From contig JAICWP010000012.1 of the NCBI GenBank assembly GCA_025934735.1, positions 81,332 to 145,331 of the forward strand: a stretch of DNA of 64,000 nucleotides. The letters run 5' to 3'. This DNA is from Terriglobales bacterium. Its GTDB lineage: Bacteria > Acidobacteriota > Terriglobia > Terriglobales > Acidobacteriaceae. Position numbers and translations under genes: made by a program. Positions 17,544-25,008 of this stretch are shown here, piece after piece (position 1 is the first letter of the stretch; every line of letters begins with the position of its first letter). The notes below the pieces were generated by a model. It ran no database searches and was not told where the DNA came from. It saw only the letters and a program-made list of their open reading frames with translations.

Positions 17544-19649
17544 GTGAAAACCTACGAAGGCGCGAATATCCGTAATGTTGTGGTAGTCGGCCATGGCCAC
17601 GCGGGCAAAACTTCCCTGGTCTCAGGCCTGCTGTTCACCACCGGGGCCACGCAACGGCTGGGGCGGGTGGACGACGGCACCACGGTCACCGATTACGACG
17701 AAGAAGAAGTGGCCCGGCAGATGTCCATTTCCGCCGGCCTCGCCTTCGCGGAATGGGGCAAAACCAAGATCAACCTGGTGGACGTGCCCGGCTTCAACAT
17801 GTTTGTGCACGAAGCCAAGATGGTGATGCCGGCGGTGGAATCGGCGCTGGTCGTGGTGGATGGCGTGGCCGGGGTGGAAGTAGTCACCGAACGCGTGTGG
17901 AACTACGCTGATGAGTTCCACCTTCCGCGGGTGATCGTGGCCAGCCGCATGGACCGCGAGCGGGCTGACGCCGGCCGCGTGCTGGAATCGCTGACCTCCG
18001 CCTTCGGACGCACCGTTGTGCCCCTGCAGCTGCCCATCGGCAGCGAGAAAAGCCTGAGCGGCATTGTTGATCTGGTGCGCATGAAGGCCTACACCTACGA
18101 GATGGGCGGCAATGGCAAGGGCAAGGAAGGCGAAATTCCCGGTAACCTGGCCGGCGCAGCCCAGGAGGCGCACGAAAAACTGGTGGAGATGATCGCCGAG
18201 GGCAATGATGCCCTGATGGAAGAGTTCTTCGATAAGGGCACGATCCCGGAGGAACACCTCATCCCGGCGCTGCACGAGGCCATTCGCGAAGACCGCATTT
18301 TCCCTGTGCTCTTCACCTCCGGCTTGGGCAACATCGGCACCGACAAGTTGCTGGATTTCCTGGTGGACTACACGCCCGCGCCCACGGAGCGCGAACCCGT
18401 GAAAGGCGCGCCCACTCCCAATAATGGCGAGCCGCCTACGCGCAAAGTCGCCGATTCCGAGCCGGTTTCGCTGTTCGTTTTCAAAACCGTTTCCGACCCG
18501 TTCGCCGGCCGCATTTCTTATTACAAGGTGTTTTCCGGTGTGCTCAAGAACGACGCCATGCTGCAAAACTTCGCCCGTAACACGCCGGAGAAGCTGGCCC
18601 ACATTTCCGTGATGCAGGGTAAGACCGCTGTGCCGGTCAACGAAGTGCATGCCGGCGACATCGGCGCCGTGGCCAAGCTCAAGGACACGCTCACTGGGGA
18701 CACCCTGGGCGATAAGGCCGCTGCGATTCAGTACCCCAAGATCGTCCTGCCCGAACCCGCGATCACCTTTGCCATCGAGCCCAAAACGCGAGCCGACGAA
18801 GACAAGCTCTCTAACGGCATCCATAAAGTTATGGAAGAAGACGCTATGCTGCGCTTCTTCCGCGACGAGCAGACCAAAGAATTCCTGATTGCGGGCACCG
18901 GCCAGCAGCACATTGAAGTCATCGTTTCCAAGCTGAAGAAGCGGTACCACACCGAGGTCAACCTGAAGGCGCCCAAGGTGCCCTACCGTGAGACCATTCG
19001 CGGGAAGGCCGACGTGCAGGGCCGGCACAAAAAGCAGACCGGCGGCCACGGCCAGTACGGCGACTGCAAGATCAAGATGGAACCGCTGCCGCGCGGCGCG
19101 AACTTCGAGTTCGTCAATGACATTTTCGGCGGCTCCATCCCCAGGAACTTCATTCCCGCGGTAGAAAAAGGCATTGTGGATGCAGCGCAGCGCGGCTTCC
19201 TGGCCGGCTACCCGGTGGTGGATTTCCGGGTAATCCTCTACGACGGCTCCTACCACGACGTGGATTCCAACGAACTCTCCTTCAAGATGGCCGGCCGCAT
19301 CGCTTTCAAAAAGGCCATGGAGCAGGCCAAGCCCACGCTGCTGGAGCCAATCATGTCGGTGGAGATTACCGTGCCCGACGAATTTGCCGGCTCCATTATG
19401 GGCGACCTGAACAGCCGCCGCGGACGCATTCAGGGCATGGACAACAAAGGGGGCAAGACCATCGTGAAGGCGCAGGTGCCCATGGCGGAGATGCTGACCT
19501 ACGGCGCCGACCTGACCTCCATGACCCAGGGCCGCGGCAGCTTCAACATGGAAATGTCGCACTATGACATCGTTCCCCAAGCCCTGCAGGAGAAGATCAT
19601 CACCCAGACCAAGGCGGAGCGCGGCGAAGTGGTGGAAGTGGAAGAGTAG
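17544..19649 (+). CDS. Elongation factor G-like GTPase (EF-G type II, divergent)
   Basis: Protein of 701 residues with the five-domain EF-G layout. P-loop GHGHAGKTS lies near residue 16-24 and the G3 motif reads DVPGF. The G4 motif reads SRMD where NKxD is standard. Domain IV includes GGHGQYGDCKIKMEP and the C-terminal EITVPDEFAGSIMGDLNSRRGRIQGMD is typical of domain V. GTG 17544 was chosen because AAGGAG lies 7 bases upstream; an ATG at 17505 has no ribosome site. It is likely a second EF-G acting in ribosome recycling or stress rather than the housekeeping factor. Confidence 0.88.
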   Translation: MKTYEGANIRNVVVVGHGHAGKTSLVSGLLFTTGATQRLGRVDDGTTVTDYDEEEVARQMSISAGLAFAEWGKTKINLVDVPGFNMFVHEAKMVMPAVESALVVVDGVAGVEVVTERVWNYADEFHLPRVIVASRMDRERADAGRVLESLTSAFGRTVVPLQLPIGSEKSLSGIVDLVRMKAYTYEMGGNGKGKEGEIPGNLAGAAQEAHEKLVEMIAEGNDALMEEFFDKGTIPEEHLIPALHEAIREDRIFPVLFTSGLGNIGTDKLLDFLVDYTPAPTEREPVKGAPTPNNGEPPTRKVADSEPVSLFVFKTVSDPFAGRISYYKVFSGVLKNDAMLQNFARNTPEKLAHISVMQGKTAVPVNEVHAGDIGAVAKLKDTLTGDTLGDKAAAIQYPKIVLPEPAITFAIEPKTRADEDKLSNGIHKVMEEDAMLRFFRDEQTKEFLIAGTGQQHIEVIVSKLKKRYHTEVNLKAPKVPYRETIRGKADVQGRHKKQTGGHGQYGDCKIKMEPLPRGANFEFVNDIFGGSIPRNFIPAVEKGIVDAAQRGFLAGYPVVDFRVILYDGSYHDVDSNELSFKMAGRIAFKKAMEQAKPTLLEPIMSVEITVPDEFAGSIMGDLNSRRGRIQGMDNKGGKTIVKAQVPMAEMLTYGADLTSMTQGRGSFNMEMSHYDIVPQALQEKIITQTKAERGEVVEVEE

Positions 19650-19696
19650 TAGCTGCCCTCGGCCATGCCGTCGAACTCCGCCCCGAGCGGCCCCGC

Positions 19697-19822
19697 GTAT
19701 CCACAAAAATTTCCACAGGGGTGCTGAGAGAGGTACAGCAGAGTTGTGGAAATTGGGTAATTGACTTCGCTTTTTATTCGCTTTTCACCTATACTCTCCC
19801 GAAGTGGGAATCCTGTGGAAAT
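19697..19822. promoter_or_regulatory. Cluster of four DnaA-box-like motifs upstream of recA
   Basis: GTATCCACA (19697-19705), ATTTCCACA (19709-19717), and the inverted copies TGTGGAAAT (19745-19753 and 19814-19822) lie within 126 bp. Three are the identical 9-mer ATTTCCACA, one base from the TTTTCCACA box; the fourth is one base from TTATCCACA. They could bind DnaA or be a recA operator. No canonical LexA box was recognised. Confidence 0.5.
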
Positions 19823-19922
19823 TCAGCAGCATTCTGGCGCTGACGCCACGGCAAACACAGGTGTACTTTAAGGTATAGATATCTCCCAAAATTACTCTCC
19901 CCCATGGGGCAGGAGCAGGCTT

Positions 19923-21014
19923 ATGGCCGATGAACGGACGGAAAAAGTGCGGGCAATTGACCTGGCGGTGTCGCAGATCGAAAAGCAGTTTGGCAAGGGC
20001 TCGATCATGCGCCTGGGAAGCAAAGAAGCGGTCGTGCCCATTGCCGTGATCTCCACCGGCGCGATTTCCTTGGACGCGGCGCTGGGCGTGGGCGGCATGC
20101 CCCGGGGCCGGGTGGTGGAGATTTTCGGGCCGGAATCATCGGGCAAGACCACGCTGGCGCTGCAGGTGGTGGCCGAGGCGCAGAAGGCCGGAGGCATGGC
20201 GGCATTTGTGGATGCGGAGCACGCGCTTGATCCCGCCTATGCGCGCAAGCTGGGGGTAGATGTTGACAACCTGCTGATTTCGCAGCCCGACTACGGTGAG
20301 CAGGCGCTGGAAATTGCCGAGGCGCTGGTGCGCTCCGGCGCGATTGATGTGCTGGTGGTGGACTCGGTGGCGGCGCTGGTGCCCAAAGCCGAACTGGACG
20401 GCGAGATGGGCGACAGCCACATGGGCCTGCAGGCCCGGCTGATGTCGCAGGCGCTGCGCAAGCTGACCGGCATTGTTTCCAAGTCGCGCACCTGTATGGT
20501 CTTCATCAATCAGATCCGGGAGAAGATCGGGGTCATGTTCGGGAATCCCGAAACCACCACCGGCGGGCGTGCGCTGAAGTTTTATTCCTCCATCCGGGCG
20601 GACATCCGGCGCATTGCCGCCATCAAGGAAGGCGACGTGGTGGTGGGCTCGCGCACCCGGGTGAAGGTGGTGAAGAACAAGGTGGCGGCGCCCTTCCGCG
20701 AATGCGAGTTCGACATTATCTACGGCGAAGGCATTTCGCGCGAAGGCGACCTGATTGACTTGGCGGTCAACAATAACGTGGTGGAGAAGTCGGGCGCCTG
20801 GTTCAGCTACAAGGGCGAGCGCATCGGCCAAGGACGGGAGAACGCACGCACGTTCCTTAAGGAGAACAAAGACATCACGGCGAGGATCGAGGCCGAAGTG
20901 CGGAAGGCCCTGGGACTGGTGAAGGAGCCGACCAACGGAGCGGCGGAGAAGCCGCAGGCTGCGCCGCCTCCTCCAGCCAGCCGCACCGTGGCCATGCCCG
21001 CAGCCCGCAGGTAG
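19923..21014 (+). CDS. recA: Recombinase RecA
   Basis: Protein of 363 residues, full RecA. The Walker A motif GPESSGKTT starts at about residue 69, the [17 protein letters not shown] stretch is Walker B, and [22 protein letters not shown] is loop L2. The C-terminal domain ends in a Pro/Ala-rich tail rather than the acidic tail of E. coli. RecA forms the nucleoprotein filament for strand exchange and triggers LexA cleavage. The start ATG follows GGGGCAGGAGCAGGCTT. The upstream region has DnaA-box-like repeats. Confidence 0.97.
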   Translation: MADERTEKVRAIDLAVSQIEKQFGKGSIMRLGSKEAVVPIAVISTGAISLDAALGVGGMPRGRVVEIFGPESSGKTTLALQVVAEAQKAGGMAAFVDAEHALDPAYARKLGVDVDNLLISQPDYGEQALEIAEALVRSGAIDVLVVDSVAALVPKAELDGEMGDSHMGLQARLMSQALRKLTGIVSKSRTCMVFINQIREKIGVMFGNPETTTGGRALKFYSSIRADIRRIAAIKEGDVVVGSRTRVKVVKNKVAAPFRECEFDIIYGEGISREGDLIDLAVNNNVVEKSGAWFSYKGERIGQGRENARTFLKENKDITARIEAEVRKALGLVKEPTNGAAEKPQAAPPPPASRTVAMPAARR

Positions 21015-21186
21015 GTTTTCGTCCCGCAGGGTGGCGGCAAGAACCGGGGTCCAGCCCAGCAGTACTGCTTTTGGATCCCGCGCGAGATTAAATAGCAGCA
21101 GGCAATTTGGCGGCTTCCCCGGCCGCTGCATATCCCATGGTTCCTGCGAGTAGAGGAGTGCGCTCCGCGCTCCCAGGTGTAGGCCG

Positions 21187-23817
21187 ATGGCGCAGGTCGC
21201 ACGACCGTTGTTGCCGCGCGAGCGCATTGGCAGCTACCAGATTCTCAGCCTGGTAGGCGCCGGGGGCATGGGTGTGGTCTACAAGGCCCTCGACCTCAAA
21301 CTGGAGCGCACAGTGGCGCTCAAGTTCCTGACCCAGGAAGCCAGCCTCAATCCCATCGAAAAGCAGCGTTTATTGCGGGAAGCCAAATCCGCTTCCGCCC
21401 TAGACCACACCAACATCGGGGTGGTGCATGGAGTGGAAGAATCGCCGGACGGGCAACTCTTCATCGTGATGGCGTATTACGAAGGAGAGACGCTGGCGGC
21501 CAGAATCCGCCGGGGCCCGGTGCCGGCAGGGGAAGCGGTGGAGATTGCCGCGCAGGTGGCGCACGGGCTGGCGGAGGCGCACGCGCACAACATCGTGCAC
21601 CGCGACGTGAAGCCCTCCAACATCATGGTCACCAGCCAGAATGTGGCCAAAATCGTGGACTTCGGCATTGCCCGCGTGCTGAGCGCGACCAGCGCCACGC
21701 AGAGCGCGGGCATCCTGGGTACCACCGCCTATATGGCGCCGGAACAGGCCAGAGGGGGGCGGGTGGACCAGCGCAGCGACATTTGGGCGCTGGGCGTGGT
21801 GCTGGCGGAAATGCTCACCGGGCGGCATCCCTTTCATCGCGAGAATGTCCCCGCGATAGTGTTCGCGGTGGTGAACCAGTTGCCTGTGGTGGAGGGCGCG
21901 CCGCTGGAACTACAGCGCATCATCTACCGGGCGCTGGCCAAGGACCCGGTCCATCGTTACCAGAGTTGCGGGGAATTGCTGGCCGATTTGCAGGCCCTCC
22001 CGCCGGAACCGGGCGGAAGAAGTGGAACGGTTGGCCGCGGGGTCGTGCCAGCCGCACGCGGCTGGCATGACCTGGCGCACTATATGGAGCACGCTTCCAC
22101 CCCCAAGTGGGCGCCGCGCCCGCGCTGGAGCTGGATGGGAACGGCCTTGGTGCTGGCGTTAGTGGTGCTGGCCCTGTTGGCGTTTCCGCCCACCCGCGAG
22201 CGGATCCAGGGCGCGCTCTTCAGCAGCCGCGAAAAACACATTGCGGTATTGCCTTTCGACGACCTGGGAGGCGACGCGGCCAGCGAAATCACGGCTGCCG
22301 GGCTGATGGAGAGCCTGAGCAGCAAGCTTTCCACCCTGGAGGGAGGGCGGCAATCGCTGTGGGTGGTGCCGGCCAGCGTGGTGAGGCGGAGCAAGGTGGA
22401 CGATCCGGATGCGGCGTGGCGTGAACTGGGCGCGACTCTGGTGATCAAGGGAGTGATCCAGCGCGAAGGCCAAGCCGTGCGCCTGACCCTGAACCTGATC
22501 AACAGCCGACGGCTGCGGCAGGTGGCCTCCCTCGAACTGGAGGATCCCAAGGGGAACCTGGCGGGCCTGCAGGACGAGGCGGTGTTACGGCTCTCGCGGC
22601 TGATGAATGTGGAACTGCCGCGGGCAGGGCTTCACGGCGAGGACGCCAGCCCGGTTCCCGCCGCCTATGAAGCTTATCTGCAGGCCCTCGGCTACATGCA
22701 GCGGTACGACCGGCCGGGCAACCTTGACCTGGCCATCCGCTCGCTGCAGAGCGCCCTGCGCAGCGATCCCCAGTTCGCGCTCGGTTTCGCGGAGTTGGGG
22801 GAAGCCTACCGCCTGAAGTACCAGGTGGAACTCAATCCCAAGTGGATCGAGGAAGCCTCGGCGAACTGCCGCAAGGCAGCACAAATTGATGACCGGTTGC
22901 CAGTGGCTTATGTCACGCTTGGTCGAATCCATGCTGATGCCGGGAACAATGACCTGGCCATCTCGGAATTCCAGCACGCCTTGGAGCTGGATCCGCGCAG
23001 TGCCGATGCGATTGCCGGCACGGCGCACGCGCTGGAGAACGCGGGCCGTGTGGCGGAAGCGGAGCAAGCGTACCGCAAAGCGGCGGCCATGCGACCTGAC
23101 TACTGGGACGGGTACAACACGCTGGCATTGTTCTACGACCGGCACGGGCGATACCAGGACGCCATCGCGCAGCTGGGGCGGGCGGTGGAGCTAACGCCAG
23201 ACAACGCGCAAGCCTACTTCAATCTGGGAGCCGTGTTGATTGACAGCGGCGATCGCGGGCGATTTGCCGCGGCGGAAGCGGCGCTAAGCAGGTCGATCGC
23301 CTTGGGCCCGACGTATGCTGCTTATACCAACCTGGGCTACCTGTACCTGCAGGAAGGACGCTATCGCGAATCAGCCGAAACGACCCAAAAAGCGCTGCAG
23401 CTGAACGACCAGGAGTACACGGCGTGGGACAACCTGGGTATGGCCTGCAGTTGGCTGAAGCAGCAAGCAAGAGCCCAAGCAGCACGGCAGAAAGCGTTGG
23501 CGCTGCTGCAGGCAACGGCAAGGGCCAAACCCCGCGACGCCGGCATGCAGGCAGCGTTAGGGCGCCTCTACGCCAAGCAGAAGATGAAAGCAGAGGCGCA
23601 GGCGCGAATGGAATCGGCTCTGGCCCTGGCTCCCGATGACCCCCAGGTGCTGACGGACGTGGGAGAGGCTTACGAGGTGCTGGGAGAGCGCGGGCCGGCG
23701 CTGGCGACCGTTTACAAGGCGCTGCAGAAGGGAGCTTCCCTCAACGACCTGCAACACCGTGCCGACCTGCAGAGCCTGCTTGAGGATGCGAATTTTCGGC
23801 CCATAGCAAAGCGATAA
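21187..23817 (+). CDS. Membrane Ser/Thr protein kinase with TPR repeats
   Basis: Protein of 876 residues. An N-terminal PknB-type kinase domain (about 15-290) has the Gly loop VGAGGMGVVY, Lys46, HRDVKPSN with catalytic Asp140, and DFG around 158-160. A single membrane helix (GTALVLALVVLALLAF) lies near 318-333. Next is a TolB-like alpha/beta region starting HIAVLPFDDLGGDAA, and from about 490 to the end there are ten or so TPR repeats (typical FAELGEAYRLKYQ, AYFNLGAVLIDSG). The TPRs would face the periplasm and may sense or bind partners. It is convergent with a paralogue at 25009-27606. Confidence 0.92.
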   Translation: MAQVARPLLPRERIGSYQILSLVGAGGMGVVYKALDLKLERTVALKFLTQEASLNPIEKQRLLREAKSASALDHTNIGVVHGVEESPDGQLFIVMAYYEGETLAARIRRGPVPAGEAVEIAAQVAHGLAEAHAHNIVHRDVKPSNIMVTSQNVAKIVDFGIARVLSATSATQSAGILGTTAYMAPEQARGGRVDQRSDIWALGVVLAEMLTGRHPFHRENVPAIVFAVVNQLPVVEGAPLELQRIIYRALAKDPVHRYQSCGELLADLQALPPEPGGRSGTVGRGVVPAARGWHDLAHYMEHASTPKWAPRPRWSWMGTALVLALVVLALLAFPPTRERIQGALFSSREKHIAVLPFDDLGGDAASEITAAGLMESLSSKLSTLEGGRQSLWVVPASVVRRSKVDDPDAAWRELGATLVIKGVIQREGQAVRLTLNLINSRRLRQVASLELEDPKGNLAGLQDEAVLRLSRLMNVELPRAGLHGEDASPVPAAYEAYLQALGYMQRYDRPGNLDLAIRSLQSALRSDPQFALGFAELGEAYRLKYQVELNPKWIEEASANCRKAAQIDDRLPVAYVTLGRIHADAGNNDLAISEFQHALELDPRSADAIAGTAHALENAGRVAEAEQAYRKAAAMRPDYWDGYNTLALFYDRHGRYQDAIAQLGRAVELTPDNAQAYFNLGAVLIDSGDRGRFAAAEAALSRSIALGPTYAAYTNLGYLYLQEGRYRESAETTQKALQLNDQEYTAWDNLGMACSWLKQQARAQAARQKALALLQATARAKPRDAGMQAALGRLYAKQKMKAEAQARMESALALAPDDPQVLTDVGEAYEVLGERGPALATVYKALQKGASLNDLQHRADLQSLLEDANFRPIAKR

Positions 23818-23840
23818 ATCGATTTGAAAGGAGTACCACC

Positions 23841-24095
23841 ATGGCAACCCTCCCAAAGGCAGAACTTCAGCCATCAATCACCATAACCAAGGGCGCCATA
23901 AGCCCCAAGGAGATCCCAATTTCCAATCACGGCACCGTCGAATTCCACGTCAACGGCTTCGAAAACAAAACGTTTTGCAAATTATTAATCTATGAAGTTA
24001 AGTACACGGATGACGGCATCACAGACGTCCAAAGCACTGGAACCATAGCTGGACCGGGTCCGGTGCCACTGGGGACAATCAAGATCGGGTCTTAA
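23841..24095 (+). CDS. Small hypothetical protein downstream of TPR kinase
   Basis: Protein of 84 residues preceded by AAAGGAG and an ATG at 23841, 23 bp after the kinase stop, followed by an intrinsic terminator, so it is the last gene of the kinase unit. Predicted mainly beta (SITITKGAISPKEIPI, GTVEFHVNGF, KLLIYEVKY). It resembles a family of small Acidobacteria beta proteins but has no known function. It could be a substrate or ligand of the kinase, inferred only from coupling. Confidence 0.72.
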   Translation: MATLPKAELQPSITITKGAISPKEIPISNHGTVEFHVNGFENKTFCKLLIYEVKYTDDGITDVQSTGTIAGPGPVPLGTIKIGS

Positions 24096-24114
24096 ATTAG
24101 GCGGGCTCGAATCA

Positions 24115-24152
24115 CCGCCGGTTGGGAAGCAGCCAGCCGGCGGTTTTGTTTT
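24115..24152 (+). terminator. Intrinsic terminator after kinase-small gene unit
   Basis: CCGCCGGTTGG (24115-24125) pairs with CCAGCCGGCGG (24133-24143), an 11-bp stem with one G-T pair and a 7-nt loop. It is followed by TTTTGTTTT. Confidence 0.88.
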
Positions 24153-24265
24153 GCATCGGCGACGACAGAGCCAATGTCACGGCGGGAGGTGTGGAAGCGC
24201 CGCTTGCGCCCCGCTGGGGCTCGGCTTTCTTCCGCGTTGGTTCCGCGGCTTACGCGGGGCTAGAT

Positions 24266-24312
24266 TCTTGCGCCGCTCCGCGGCTGAACTCTGCGCCGCT
24301 TCGCGGCTGAAT
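24266..24312. repeat. Tandem 23-24-bp hairpin repeat
   Basis: Two adjacent units of TCTKGCGCCGCTYCGCGGCTGAA type (24266-24289 and 24290-24312) plus a partial third (to about 24326). Each unit contains the palindrome GCCGC-N3-GCGGC. The 380 bp between the terminator and the lipoprotein gene otherwise hold no supported gene. Confidence 0.6.
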
Positions 24313-24457
24313 CCTGCGCCGCAGAGCAACTGCAATCGCTATGATTCGCCTTCGTCATCTGGAACAACGATATTATTCAGCCCTGCTAAATCTAGAATTC
24401 AGGGATTCAGCCGTCCTTTCTGCCGTCCTAACCGCACGAAAACCAGTGCTTTCTTGC

Positions 24458-24485
24458 TTGACATGTGGCGGGAATGTGCTACTTT
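24458..24485 (+). promoter_or_regulatory. Sigma-70 promoter of lipoprotein gene
   Basis: TTGACA (24458-24463) and TACTTT (24480-24485) with a 16-bp spacer, 50 bp upstream of the ATG at 24534. Confidence 0.6.
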
Positions 24486-24533
24486 GCCGCACCACGGGCC
24501 CACCACAAGGATTTCCTCTCAGGCAGGTGTTCC

Positions 24534-24995
24534 ATGAACATACATGGCAAGGCAATTTGGGCTGGGCTAATTTTGTGTGCCGCCGCCGCGGTTGGATGCA
24601 ATAAGACCGAGTCCGGAGAGCACTTTATGGGAAAACCCCAGGGAAGGACATTGGTGATCCACGTGCGCTCCGATGTGACTCCCGATCCTTCGAGGCAGTG
24701 TTCTGTGGATTGCAAAACGGTTAATGTTTACGCCTCGGATCACCAGAAGCTGCGGTGGGTTTCGGATGATGGGAAAAAGTATACCGTCGACTTCGAGAAA
24801 GGGCCTGGATTTCCCAATCCAGACCCTGGCACCCCTTTTAAAGATGGGCAAGACAAGCCGAAGCATACCCTGTCAACCGCTGATCCTGAACTCGAGCCCA
24901 CTGGACCACAAGGCTACTACTACTATTCAGTGAAGGATGCGAACGGGTATATATGTCTCAAGCCGGACGATCCCGGCGTGCATGTTAACCCTTAA
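24534..24995 (+). CDS. Small lipoprotein
   Basis: Protein of 153 residues with a lipoprotein signal peptide: MNIHGKAIWAG, hydrophobic LILCAAAAVG, then Cys in the lipobox AAVGC at about residue 21. The mature part is hydrophilic with RTLVIHVRSDVTPD, a C-x3-C pair (CSVDC), a Gly/Pro-rich middle and YYYYSVKDANGYICL near the end. The beta-rich pattern, a charged core then an aromatic strand, recalls the 84-residue protein at 23841. It lies between two convergent TPR kinases. The function is unknown; a cell-envelope location is likely. Confidence 0.75.
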   Translation: MNIHGKAIWAGLILCAAAAVGCNKTESGEHFMGKPQGRTLVIHVRSDVTPDPSRQCSVDCKTVNVYASDHQKLRWVSDDGKKYTVDFEKGPGFPNPDPGTPFKDGQDKPKHTLSTADPELEPTGPQGYYYYSVKDANGYICLKPDDPGVHVNP

Positions 24996-25008
24996 GTAAA
25001 ATGGGACC

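Noticed and set aside
17622..19706. Long minus-strand frame opposite the EF-G gene
   Set aside because: Antisense to a well-supported gene; the product is a His/Val/Gly-rich shadow without motifs.
19761..19795. Sigma-70 promoter for recA (TTGACT and TATACT)
   Set aside because: The spacer would be 23 bp, too long for a standard promoter, so it was not listed as a feature.
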